Shown here: one piece after another, positions 1 to 7,229 of the stretch
How positions within the stretch are numbered: the stretch's first letter is position 1
Layout: every line of letters starts with the position of its first letter
DNA from: a virus
Direction: 5' to 3' (one strand)
DNA length: 51,200 nucleotides
Virus record (IMG/VR): IMGVR_UViG_3300032278_004255
Span: 1-51,200 of that record
Translations under genes and position numbers: made by a program
Notes under the pieces: model-generated
Told to the model about the DNA's origin: nothing
The model's input: the letters and a program-made list of their open reading frames with translations, nothing else
Database searches by the model: none

Positions 1-202
1 TCAGCGCTCTTCTGGAGGCGTCATTGAGCTGACTGGCCTGATCCCGCACGGTCCGGGGTGAGGGCGAGACTTCAGGACCGTTGGCGTCACGTGTAGCCCG
101 CTCTCGGGCGCCTCGTGATGCGACAATAAAACGAGAGCTACACACGTAGAAGCCAGAGTAGCGGAACGCTTTCGGACGCGGGTTCGACTCCCGCCGCCTC
201 CA
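1..202 (+). ncRNA. ssrA: 3' part of tmRNA (ssrA), 5' end outside the window
   Basis: Transfer-messenger RNA rescues stalled ribosomes. The T arm (stem 178-182 with 190-194, loop TTCGACT 183-189), the acceptor 3' strand 195-201 and discriminator A202 are intact, in the tmRNA-typical context GGACGCGGGTTCGACTCCCGC. Upstream stems support it: ACGGTCC pairs with GGACCGT (about 50-94), and GTGTAGC and CTCTCG (about 100-118) pair with CGAGAG and GCTACAC (about 132-144) as in a terminal pseudoknot. The tag-coding part and 5' acceptor strand lie before position 1. CCA is not encoded (CTA follows). This gene end is the phage attachment target. Confidence 0.88.
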
Positions 203-1470
203 CTAGAAATACAGGGGTCAATCGCACCCTCGCCACCATTCCCGCCACCATGGGCGGAGGGCGGCGGGGGCTGCGGTTGGCCGCTAGTCGCTTCACGCAC
301 CGCCTCGAGCTCGACCACCGGCGCGCGCTCGAGGCCGAGCCGGAGAGACCCGACCGCCTCCGAGAGCGCGGTCCACTCCCAGTCGGTGTACCCGTCGACG
401 ACGTCCCCGCGCGCGTTGTGCGTGACGCGCTCGAGCACGTCCTTCCGCGCGCCGTCCGAGCGCGCGAGCGAGATGAACGTGTGCCGGAAGGCGTGGCACG
501 CGCGCCCCTTCTTGGCGCCTGGCTCGCGGTGCGGGATCCCGACTCGCTGGAGATCGCGGTAGAGCGCCTTCACCGCCTGGTTCTGGGTCCGCGGCTGCCC
601 GGTCCGGGGGTCGGGGCAGAGCCAGTCGTCCGGGCTCGGATGTCGGCCGTAGAGCTCGGCGAAGCCCTCGCGTCGCCAGCGCTCGAGGATGTCGGCGAGC
701 GCGGGATGCACCGGGACGAGACGCTCCCGCGTGTCCTCGCCGTCGTCGGCCGTCTTGAGCGGCTGGTCGTCGTACTGGCTGTGGACGAGCAGCGCGCCCA
801 GCCCGGACGTGTCCGTGTCGTAGTCCCGCCAGCGCCGTCCGGACGCTTCGCCCAGACGGAGCCCGCCGAGCCCCATGAGCGCGTAGAACACGCGCCGCCA
901 GTCTGGGATCGCCGGGTCGGTGAGCAACTGCCAGAGCTCCTCACGGCTGAACCGCGGCTTCCGCTTCTTCGCCACCCGCGGCAGCCTCCCCCGCGGGAGG
1001 CTCGCCGGGTTCGTGACGATCACCTCCTCGAATCGGGCGAGCTCGAGCATCGAGCGGAGCACGCCGTGCACGTTGCGGATCGTCTTCGCCGCCAGCTCCC
1101 CCCGGAGGTCCCGGACCATCCCGTCGACCATCTTCGGCGTGAGGTCCTCGACGCGGACGCGGCCGAGCCGGGGACGGATGTGGTTGTCGTAGCAGGCCCT
1201 CGCGTCGTCGAGCGAGCGCATCCCCTCGCGCTCCTTCTCGGCGGTCCAGTAGTCCGCGAGCTCGTCCATGAGCATCCGGGCGTGGGGCCCGCCGTGCACG
1301 TAGGTACCGGCCTTCACCTCGGCGAGCCGCTTCTCGCGGAGGCGCTGCGCGGCGCGCATCGTCGTGCCCGCCGGCTCGTACCGGCGGACCCCGTGCTGGT
1401 CGTAGAAGTTGATCTCGAAGACGGTCTTCCCGCCGATCGAGCGCTTCCGGATGCCGGTCGCCTTCGCCAT
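1..1470 (-). CDS. int: tyrosine site-specific integrase
   Basis: Catalyses phage integration and excision at ssrA. The protein of 489 residues has an N-terminal arm-binding region (1-60), a core-binding SAM-like region (about 65-165) and a catalytic domain with Arg205 (GLRLGEA), His326-x-x-Arg329 (HAFRH), His351 and nucleophile Tyr361. The ATG at 1470 is chosen because it overlaps the upstream stop (TGATG) and follows a GGAAGG ribosome site; a GTG at 1488 is an alternative. The catalytic domain ends near 385. From about residue 423 the frame runs antisense through the host tmRNA gene and stops at 1-3, so the last roughly 66 residues are read from attachment-site and host DNA. Last gene of the leftward operon. 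Confidence 0.92.
   Translation of the reverse strand: MAKATGIRKRSIGGKTVFEINFYDQHGVRRYEPAGTTMRAAQRLREKRLAEVKAGTYVHGGPHARMLMDELADYWTAEKEREGMRSLDDARACYDNHIRPRLGRVRVEDLTPKMVDGMVRDLRGELAAKTIRNVHGVLRSMLELARFEEVIVTNPASLPRGRLPRVAKKRKPRFSREELWQLLTDPAIPDWRRVFYALMGLGGLRLGEASGRRWRDYDTDTSGLGALLVHSQYDDQPLKTADDGEDTRERLVPVHPALADILERWRREGFAELYGRHPSPDDWLCPDPRTGQPRTQNQAVKALYRDLQRVGIPHREPGAKKGRACHAFRHTFISLARSDGARKDVLERVTHNARGDVVDGYTDWEWTALSEAVGSLRLGLERAPVVELEAVREATSGQPQPPPPSAHGGGNGGEGAIDPCISSGGGGSRTRVRKRSATLASTCVALVLLSHHEAPESGLHVTPTVLKSRPHPGPCGIRPVSSMTPPEER
150..205 (+). other. left prophage junction (attL) inside the 3' end of ssrA
   Basis: The integrase gene abuts and overlaps the tmRNA 3' end, the classic position of an attachment core for tyrosine integrases that use tRNA or tmRNA genes. 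Phage DNA starts no later than about 203, and the core probably lies within the T arm and acceptor strand (about 175-202). The matching direct repeat is expected beyond 51200 and was not found in the window, so the exact core is inferred. Confidence 0.65.
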
Positions 1471-1745
1471 CAGCCTACCTTCCCCCACGCCATGATCTCG
1501 GCCTCGAGGAAGCGGACCTCTTTCCCGCCGAGCTTCCGGTGGGGGAGGCCCTCACGTCGGGCCCACTTCAGCACGGTCTCTTTGCTCACGCCGAGACGTT
1601 GCCCCGCCTCCTCGGCGGTGAGCAACCGGAGCTCGGGGCGCTCGCGCTCCTCGAGGGCCTTCCGCACGGCGCCGTCGATCAGCTCGCGCAGCGTCGTCAC
1701 GTCGGTGATCACGACGCCGTTGTGCAGATGCTCGAGGTCAGCCAT
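1470..1745 (-). CDS. xis: small HTH protein, probable excisionase
   Basis: A 91-residue protein whose C-terminal half is a MerR/excisionase-type winged helix: LLTAEEAGQRLGVSKETVLKWARR, followed by a LGGKEVRFLEAEI wing. This family bends DNA at attachment sites and steers integrases towards excision. It sits directly before int with a TGATG stop-start overlap, so the two are translationally coupled. The start is the ATG at 1745, 8 bases inside the preceding methyltransferase gene and after GGAGGTGAGG; a GTG at 1757 is possible. It could instead be a transcriptional regulator. Excisionase is preferred from position. Confidence 0.75.
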   Translation of the reverse strand: MADLEHLHNGVVITDVTTLRELIDGAVRKALEERERPELRLLTAEEAGQRLGVSKETVLKWARREGLPHRKLGGKEVRFLEAEIMAWGKVG

Positions 1746-2748
1746 GGGCCACCTCACCTCCCTCGGGGATCAGCGGGTACTGGATGCCGCGGCATCGCTC
1801 CTCGATCAGCGGCACATAGTCGGGGTTGAGCTCGATCCCGACTCCTCGCCGGCCGAGTCGCAGCGCCTCCTCCAGCGTCGTCCCGCTGCCGGCGAAGGGG
1901 TCGAGCACGACGCCGTCGGGCGGAGCTCCGGCGAGGATGCAACGCGACGCGAGCGCGCGCGGGAACGTGGCGAAGTGCGCCTCGGTGTAGGGCTCCTGGG
2001 CGATCGTCCAGACCGTGCGCGCGTTGGCGCCGACCGGCCGGCCGTCGTCGTCCACGCGCGGTCGCCGCTCCGGGATGTCCTGGGCGAGGTTGTGGGAGGC
2101 GACCTTGCCGAGGCCGTCCGTTCCCTTGCTGCGCCGCCGCGTGCCGTAGGCGGTCAGCGTCTTCGGCTTGAGCGGAGTCCGAATCGCCTCGGCGTCGTAG
2201 TAGTAGCGGCTGCTCTTCGTCAGGAGAAAGACGTACTCGTGATTCCGGGCGGGGCGGTCGCGGACGGACTCCGGCATCGCGTTCGGCTTCCGCCAGATCA
2301 CGTCGGAGCGGAGCCACCACCCGTCGGCCTGCAGCGCCAGGGCCACGCGCCACGGGACTCCGACGAGGTCTTTCGGCTTGAGCCCCGGCGCGGTCCGATG
2401 CCGTCGCCTGCCGCTCGCTATCGCCGCCTCAGCCGCCACGCGGTGGTTGCGCGAGCTCACCACCGACGAGGTTCCGATGCCGCCGCTCCTCCCGCCCATG
2501 TAGGTGTCGCCGAGGTTCATCCAGAGCGTGCCGTCGGGTCGGAGCACTCGCCGGATGTCGGCGAAGACCGCGACGAGCTCGTCGACGAACGCGTCGGGCG
2601 TCGCCTCGAGGCCGATCTGTCCGGCGACCCCGTAGTCGCGCAGGTTCCAGTACGGCGGGCTGGTCACGACCGTCTGCACGGACTCGTCCTCGAGGTCGGC
2701 CAGGCGCTCGCGCACGTCGCCGACGAGGATGCGGAGGCGCTCCGACAT
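1738..2748 (-). CDS. DNA methyltransferase, SPPYW type (probably N4-cytosine)
   Basis: A 336-residue beta-class DNA methyltransferase. The catalytic motif IV SPPYW is near residues 30-34 (TSPPYWNLRDYG), and the AdoMet-binding motif I is near the C-terminus (DPFAGSGTT), so the catalytic motif precedes the cofactor motif as in this class. SPPY is more usual for N4-cytosine enzymes, whereas NPPY or DPPY marks N6-adenine enzymes; the base specificity is inference. No restriction enzyme is adjacent, so it is probably an orphan enzyme protecting phage DNA. ATG at 2748 overlaps the upstream stop (TGATG). Confidence 0.9.
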   Translation of the reverse strand: MSERLRILVGDVRERLADLEDESVQTVVTSPPYWNLRDYGVAGQIGLEATPDAFVDELVAVFADIRRVLRPDGTLWMNLGDTYMGGRSGGIGTSSVVSSRNHRVAAEAAIASGRRRHRTAPGLKPKDLVGVPWRVALALQADGWWLRSDVIWRKPNAMPESVRDRPARNHEYVFLLTKSSRYYYDAEAIRTPLKPKTLTAYGTRRRSKGTDGLGKVASHNLAQDIPERRPRVDDDGRPVGANARTVWTIAQEPYTEAHFATFPRALASRCILAGAPPDGVVLDPFAGSGTTLEEALRLGRRGVGIELNPDYVPLIEERCRGIQYPLIPEGGEVAHG

Positions 2749-3458
2749 CACCCCGCCTCGGCCTGGATGCGCTGCATCGTCTCGAGCCAGGTCGTGACGA
2801 CGCTGCTCGCCGCCACCTCGACGCCGTTGGCGTAGAGCACCACCCGCAGCGCTGACATGCTGCTGGTCTCCGGCGCCCGAGGCTTGGTCGGCGCCGCCCG
2901 CGACGGCTTCGCCTTCCGCGCGCGCTTCCGCGCTCCGCCGACGTTCTTCGGCGTGCTCACCGCCTTCTCGGGGCTCATGCGCTTCAGCCGGTAGTAGAGG
3001 GTCGACTCGGTGAGCCCGAGCGCTTTCGCTTCGGGCAGCTCGAGCAGCTCCGCGGCGGTGAGCTCGCGGCCCTTGTACGGGTAGGTCCTTCTCGTCTTCG
3101 GCATCCTCGCCTCCTCGCGCCGATCGGCGCTCTCGTCGGTCTCCGGGGAGGGGCCCGCCTCGGGCTCCTGGTGCTGCTCGGCGGGCTGGTCGGTGGGCTG
3201 CTCCGCACCGCCGAGCAGCATCGAACCGCCGGGGGCGAACCCGCCGGCGAGCTCCACGAGCTCGACGTCCGGCGTCTCCCCGCGGGCGTGAGCCGCGCCG
3301 ATCGGGCAGTCGGTGCAGCCGGCGGCGGCGAGGTGCCTCTGGCCCTTCGCGCCCCGGCCGCCGGCCTCCTTCCGCGCGCGCCGGAAGCGCTGGGTGCAGC
3401 TCGTCCTCGTGAGCTTCGTCGCCAGCCGCTCGCACCGGAACAGCTCGAGTTCAGCCAT
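2748..3458 (-). CDS. unknown early protein with Cys cluster
   Basis: A 236-residue protein with no recognised family. The N-terminal 60 residues are basic and Cys-containing (CERL, TSCTQRF, CTDCPIG). The middle (about 75-120) is acidic, Pro/Glu/Gln-rich and probably disordered. A conserved-looking segment, ELTAAELLELPEAKALGL then TESTLYYRLKR, looks like a helix-turn-helix (about 130-160), followed by a Lys/Arg-rich stretch. The same LYxR-type motif recurs in the protein at 6606-7229. It may bind nucleic acid. ATG at 3458, overlapping the upstream gene by 8 bases. Confidence 0.6.
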   Translation of the reverse strand: MAELELFRCERLATKLTRTSCTQRFRRARKEAGGRGAKGQRHLAAAGCTDCPIGAAHARGETPDVELVELAGGFAPGGSMLLGGAEQPTDQPAEQHQEPEAGPSPETDESADRREEARMPKTRRTYPYKGRELTAAELLELPEAKALGLTESTLYYRLKRMSPEKAVSTPKNVGGARKRARKAKPSRAAPTKPRAPETSSMSALRVVLYANGVEVAASSVVTTWLETMQRIQAEAG

Positions 3459-4056
3459 GGTGCGCTCCCCCGTCGTCGCCCCAGGTGCACGCCGCGCGGA
3501 TCACTTCCGCCTCAAACCGGCGCCACGCCGGGAGGTCCTCACGCACGACCCAGGCGGTCGAGCCGTCGGCGAGCCATCGCACCGGCCAGTGACATCCCGG
3601 GGCGCTCAGGTCGACCGTCACGCCGTCGACGTGGGCGATGACCCTGCGCACGGTCGCGCCCGGCCAGCGGCGCTCGGCCTCGACGCGGGCCTGCAGCCTG
3701 GCCTCGGCGCGTCGCGCGCGGTCGGCCTTGCGGGCCGCCACGATGTCCGCGGCGTCGGGCGCGCACTCCGAGCACCAGACCCGATCGGCGTCGTCGACGT
3801 CGCCGCCGTCGCAGAGGTCGGCCTCGTCGACCTGCGCGCTGCACCCGTCGCAGGAGAGCCACCAGCCGTGCTCGAGGATGAGCGCGCGATTCGTCCAGCC
3901 GGCGTCGAACTCGGGCGCGCGCCGAACGTCGAGGCCTTCCCCCTCGGGCTCACCGTCGAGCTCCAGCCCGCCGGCTCGGCGCGCCTCCGCCTCGGACGCC
4001 GCGCGCACGATGCACGAGAACTCGTCTGCGCTCACCACCCATGCAGGCTCACCCAC
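3451..4056 (-). CDS. unknown early protein with zinc-ribbon-like cysteines
   Basis: A 201-residue protein starting with GTG at 4056. CDGC near residue 69, a Cys near 82 and CSEC near 95 are spaced like a four-cysteine zinc ribbon. A helical Arg/Ala-rich segment (about 105-135) follows, then a Trp-rich C-terminal part. No catalytic motif is seen. Genes with similar Cys pairs occur at 2748-3458, 12727-12915 and 13295-13897 in the same operon. Overlaps its neighbours by 8 bases on both sides. Confidence 0.62.
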   Translation of the reverse strand: MGEPAWVVSADEFSCIVRAASEAEARRAGGLELDGEPEGEGLDVRRAPEFDAGWTNRALILEHGWWLSCDGCSAQVDEADLCDGGDVDDADRVWCSECAPDAADIVAARKADRARRAEARLQARVEAERRWPGATVRRVIAHVDGVTVDLSAPGCHWPVRWLADGSTAWVVREDLPAWRRFEAEVIRAACTWGDDGGAHHG

Positions 4057-4204
4057 GGCGCCCTCCTCTCGGCTGCTCGCTCGCCGCCAGGTGCCGCGCC
4101 GCGTCTCGCAGGATCGCCAGCCGCGTACGGCAGTCGCCGTCGCGCCACGCCGCGCGGGCGTGCAGGCCGAGGCGAAGCGCCTTCCCGATGAACGCGCGGA
4201 TCAC
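4049..4204 (-). CDS. very small basic early protein (51 aa)
   Basis: A 51-residue, Arg/Ala-rich, probably helical peptide (starts MIRAFIGKALRLGLHARAAW). The GTG start at 4204 overlaps the upstream TGA in the four-base GTGA arrangement used throughout this operon, and its end overlaps the next gene by 8 bases. These couplings are the main support. Function unknown. Confidence 0.5.
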   Translation of the reverse strand: MIRAFIGKALRLGLHARAAWRDGDCRTRLAILRDAARHLAASEQPRGGRRG

Positions 4205-4455
4205 GCCGGCCTCCGGTAGTAGCGCCGCGCGAGCTGCGAGCCGCGATGCTCGCTCGGCGGGACGAGGCGCGACGCGAGCTCGCCGTCGACCTCCATGCGG
4301 CGGAGCACGTGACCGACGAAGGTCACCGCCCCGTGACGGCGCGGGTAGGGGGACTCCGGCCACGCGTCGACGACGTCGCCGGACCAGACCTCGGCGTCCT
4401 CCTCGAGGAGCTTGAGCGCGATGCGCCGCACGTCCTGGCGGTGGTCTTCACGCAT
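4201..4455 (-). CDS. small protein, possible winged-helix regulator
   Basis: An 84-residue protein. The N-terminal half is helical (DVRRIALKLLEEDAEVWSGDVVDAW) and the C-terminal half reads like a recognition helix and wing (FVGHVLRRMEVDGELASRL, then ARRYYRRPA), as in PadR-like wHTH proteins. That fold is inferred from pattern only. ATG at 4455, overlapping the gene upstream by 8 bases and the next gene by GTGA. Confidence 0.58.
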   Translation of the reverse strand: MREDHRQDVRRIALKLLEEDAEVWSGDVVDAWPESPYPRRHGAVTFVGHVLRRMEVDGELASRLVPPSEHRGSQLARRYYRRPA

Positions 4456-4810
4456 GGTCCGCCTCGTCGGTCTCGCGGCGGAGCCGCTCGAGCACGCCAT
4501 CCGCGGCCTCGGCTCGGCGTCGCAGGCAGTCGTCGTCCTCGTCGCGGTCCTCTCTCTCTTCGTGGTCGAAGGCCCAGCGGTCGACCTCACGCTCGGCCCG
4601 GGTGAGCGCGCTTCCGACGCGGGCGCCGAGGGCGCCGACCTTGTCGGCCACCTCGTATCCCCAGGTGACGGCGTCCGCGCGCGGTGGCTCGTCCGGTCCC
4701 CCGCGCAGCTCGGCCGCGAGGGCGCGCAGCTGGTCGGGCAACGTGTCGGCGAGCGCCTCCAGCGCGGCAGCCGTCGAGCCGAGGCCCGTCCGGTCGTCAG
4801 CGCGGCCCAT
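4448..4810 (-). CDS. unknown acidic helical protein
   Basis: A 120-residue, mostly helical protein (ALEALADTLPDQLRALAAEL at residues 16-35) with a highly charged segment rich in Glu, Asp and Arg (HEEREDRDEDDD) near residue 90. It is unrecognised and could be a small binding or anti-host protein. ATG at 4810, overlapping the upstream gene by 14 bases. Confidence 0.55.
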   Translation of the reverse strand: MGRADDRTGLGSTAAALEALADTLPDQLRALAAELRGGPDEPPRADAVTWGYEVADKVGALGARVGSALTRAEREVDRWAFDHEEREDRDEDDDCLRRRAEAADGVLERLRRETDEADHA

Positions 4811-5402
4811 GCGCCACCTCGCCCTTGAGTGCCTCGAAGAGCAGCGGGAGGAGCGCGTCTTTGACCACGCCGAAGCTGTGCGGCTTGCGGTAGACCGCGC
4901 TCTCCCAGTAGTCGTCGGCGATGACCCGGTGCAGGTCCTCGTCGGCGAGAGCCTCCTGGAGGAGGAGGTCGGCCGGCGCCGATGAGTCGAGCTCGTCGAG
5001 GGCTCTCCACGCGGCGCGCGCCTCGTCGCGGGTGAGACCACCGCTCCGGCGGCCCTCGAGCACCTCCGCGCGCCAGTCCTTCACGGTCGCCGGCCCGTCG
5101 AACTCCTCCGGCACGCCAACGAAGAGCTTGCGGGCGACGTAGTCCGCGCCGAACCCCCCGAGGAGCGCGTCCGAGAGGTTCTGCGACTCGCAGAGCCAGG
5201 GACCGCGCCCCCACCGGTGCGACCACGTCCCCCAGTCCGAGACGAGCGCGAGGGTGCCGTGGGTGTCGTCCACGTAGAACGCCGCCCAGCCGCGGCCGGC
5301 GCCCGGCACCTCGATGCCGTCGAAGCGGTAGGCCCGGAGCGAGTCGGCCCGGGCGGCCCGAAGGTCGGCGCGCTCGGGCGCTTCGGCACGGACTTCACGC
5401 AT
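4797..5402 (-). CDS. unknown phage protein with Trp-rich N-terminus
   Basis: A 201-residue protein. Residues 28-65 form a likely beta-rich unit (GWAAFYVDDTHGTLALVSDW, then GTWSHRWG). A helical segment with GGFGADYVARKLF follows, and the C-terminal half is helical and acidic. The GADYVARKL signature is familiar from unannotated phage early proteins, but no function is known to me. ATG at 5402, overlapping its upstream neighbour by 8 bases. Confidence 0.6.
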   Translation of the reverse strand: MREVRAEAPERADLRAARADSLRAYRFDGIEVPGAGRGWAAFYVDDTHGTLALVSDWGTWSHRWGRGPWLCESQNLSDALLGGFGADYVARKLFVGVPEEFDGPATVKDWRAEVLEGRRSGGLTRDEARAAWRALDELDSSAPADLLLQEALADEDLHRVIADDYWESAVYRKPHSFGVVKDALLPLLFEALKGEVAHGPR

Positions 5403-5832
5403 CCGACGGCTCCGCGCTCGACGCGATCGGCGCGGCGATCGAGACGCGCGCCCCCGCAGACTGAGGCACCCACTTCGCCAGGGCCTCGATGCCGGTGTCG
5501 GTGAAGCAGGCTGACCAGCCGTCCCCCTCCCCGACGAACTTCGCGAACCCGCGCGCGACGAGGTCTCGGAAGTCGGGGACGAGGAACGGGTTGGTGAGCC
5601 AGCCCATCGAGTCGGCGTGGTTCTCGAGGACCGCCTGGAGCTCCGCGGAGTCGACCCGGGCCCAGAAGTCGCCCTTGTCCCGGAGCGCGAGCAGCATCCA
5701 GCCGGCGGCCGCCTCGACCTCGGCCCGCCCCATCGTCCCGATGAGCGGAACGTGGGGCATCAGGACCACGTCCGAAGGCCTGAACGGCGGGGCCTCCGTG
5801 ACACCTTCCCGCGCACCATCTTCATTCGCCAT
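5395..5832 (-). CDS. unknown early protein
   Basis: A 145-residue protein starting at ATG 5832 with a strong GAGGAGG site upstream. It is therefore translated independently, and is probably the first gene of the distal block after the gap at 5833-6114. A helical region (EVEAAAGWMLLALRDKGDFW) is followed by LVPDFRDLVARGFAKFVGEGDGWSACF. No family recognised. It may be preceded by its own promoter. Confidence 0.6.
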   Translation of the reverse strand: MANEDGAREGVTEAPPFRPSDVVLMPHVPLIGTMGRAEVEAAAGWMLLALRDKGDFWARVDSAELQAVLENHADSMGWLTNPFLVPDFRDLVARGFAKFVGEGDGWSACFTDTGIEALAKWVPQSAGARVSIAAPIASSAEPSDA

Positions 5833-6114
5833 GAACCCCTCCTCGGCGCCCTCGCTCGGCGCCAGTGATACGAGCGGCCGAAATCGGCTGATTCGCACGC
5901 AAATCGGGTGCGGCGTTGCATCTCGTCGTGTTGTCCGAGCGGAGCAGGGTCGAAACCCCGGAAACAGGCCCAGAAGACACGCGGGGCCGCGGATTTGAAA
6001 TCCCGCGACGTCTACACTCCATATCACGAAACGTTGTCCCCAAACTCATTCCTGATCCGAGCGCCAATTTCGGCCGATCACTCGCGCCGGATTCCGTCAA
6101 CTTCGCTGATCCGG
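5833..6114. other. 282-base non-coding gap with inverted repeats
   Basis: No convincing gene on either strand, and A+T content is clearly higher than in the flanks. GGCCGAAAT at 5876-5884 is repeated inverted as ATTTCGGCC at 6067-6075, each arm also carrying AGTGAT (5864-5869) or ATCACT (6077-6082) nearby. A near-palindrome with GATTTGAAATC at its centre spans 5988-6007. A TTGACG hexamer lies at 6101-6096 on the minus strand without a good -10. The gap splits the leftward operon, so it probably holds a regulatory site for the genes from 5832 to 1. Confidence 0.5.
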
Positions 6115-6609
6115 TCACGCCGACGCCTCCTCGGCGCAGACGGCCAGCGGCGCGACGACCATCAGCCACCCGTCGCCACGCGCGACGAGGACCCGGAGCG
6201 GGTCCATCCCGGCGTCCATCGCCCCAGCCGCGACGCTCCGATCGCCCGAGAGCTGTCCGACGACACCGATGTGCGCGGCGAGCCTGGCGTCGACCAGGAC
6301 GCCGGCCAGGGTCAGCCGTCCGTCCCTCCCCGGGCGCTCCGCCGCCTTCCGGATCAGCGCCCTCGAGCGGAGCCGTCGAGGCAGCTCCGCGGCCGCGGCG
6401 CGCTCGAGGAAGGGCGGGAGGTTCGCCGGGACGTCGGAGAGGTGGTCGTGCTGTTGCGCGCTCGCGAGGACCGGGGCCACGAACGCCTGATCGGCGGCCG
6501 CGCGCATTGCCCACTCGCGAGCGCGCCCCCAGAGGTAGACCGTCTCGCCTTCGACTCCGATCGCGAACGGCACCGCGACCTCGAGGCCCTTGAGGCTGCC
6601 GTTCGTCAT
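6115..6609 (-). CDS. unknown early protein
   Basis: A 164-residue protein starting MTNGSLKGLEVAVPFAIGVEG. An N-terminal beta-rich part (TVYLWGR) is followed by helices. The C-terminal stretch VLVARGDGWLMVVAPLAVC is hydrophobic but too broken for a clear membrane segment. ATG at 6609 overlaps the sigma-like gene by four bases. Unrecognised. It is the last gene before the non-coding gap. Confidence 0.55.
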   Translation of the reverse strand: MTNGSLKGLEVAVPFAIGVEGETVYLWGRAREWAMRAAADQAFVAPVLASAQQHDHLSDVPANLPPFLERAAAAELPRRLRSRALIRKAAERPGRDGRLTLAGVLVDARLAAHIGVVGQLSGDRSVAAGAMDAGMDPLRVLVARGDGWLMVVAPLAVCAEEASA

Positions 6610-7229
6610 CCGCCGCTCCCCCGCCGACGAAGCGGCCGAGGCGGCGTCCGCACCGCGCGCGAGACCTCCCAGCCGTACTTCACGAGCCGGACGTAGATGG
6701 TGCTCGCCGCCGCGCGCGCCTCGGGGAGCCGAGCGAGCTGGCCGATCGAGTAGAGCTCGTCGTCCTCCCAGCGCCAGACGAGCGCACTCTGACGGCCGCG
6801 CGCGCCGCGGCCGATGCTGGCGCGCGCCGGGAGCGCCGAGGCCTCGCCAGGCTCGCGTCGCTGGGTGACGCGCTCACCGCGCGGAGCGTGGTCGGGCCGC
6901 ATGGGGCCACGCCCAGCGAGCCAGGCACCCACGAGCTCGGGCGCTTCACCCTCGGCGTGGCCGAAGCGCCCGGCGAGCGCGTCGAGCGCGTCCTCGCCGA
7001 CCGCGACCCGCAGTCGACGGGCGAAGGTCCGGAGCGCGTCGGTTTCGATCTGCCGGATCCTCTCACGCGTCACGCCGAACGCGGCCGCGACGTCCTCGAG
7101 GGCCGCCCCGTCCGGCCAGTTCGATCGGAGCATCTGACAGCGAGCGTCCTCGGCGTACGGGGTCTCGAAGTCGAGGAACGGCTCGTCGGCCTGCTCGTCG
7201 TGCGCGAGCGCTTCGGTTCGGGAGCTCAT
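6606..7229 (-). CDS. sigma-70 region 4-like DNA-binding protein
   Basis: A 207-residue protein. Residues 44-72 (LEDVAAAFGVTRERIRQIET, then DALRTFARRL) match the HTH of sigma-70 region 4, which contacts the -35 element. No region 2 is visible. A disordered Arg/Ala-rich linker follows, then a C-terminal HTH-like unit (YSIGQLARLPEARAAASTIYV, about 158-180) echoing the protein at 2748-3458. It could redirect host RNA polymerase or act as a -35 recognising activator; it may be an anti-host factor. ATG at 7229 overlaps the recombinase stop (ATGA). Confidence 0.75.
   Translation of the reverse strand: MSSRTEALAHDEQADEPFLDFETPYAEDARCQMLRSNWPDGAALEDVAAAFGVTRERIRQIETDALRTFARRLRVAVGEDALDALAGRFGHAEGEAPELVGAWLAGRGPMRPDHAPRGERVTQRREPGEASALPARASIGRGARGRQSALVWRWEDDELYSIGQLARLPEARAAASTIYVRLVKYGWEVSRAVRTPPRPLRRRGSGG

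Noticed and set aside
250-2835. Very long open frame on the plus strand across int, xis and methyltransferase
   Set aside because: It is antisense to three clearly recognised coupled genes. Its product is Arg/Pro/Val-rich without any domain, as expected from the shadow of GC-rich coding DNA.
1738-3435. Extended methyltransferase of 565 residues
   Set aside because: The sequence before the ATG at 2748 is Arg/Ala-rich and overlaps the real gene at 2748-3458 in another frame. The catalytic SPPYW sits correctly near the N-terminus when the ATG at 2748 is used.
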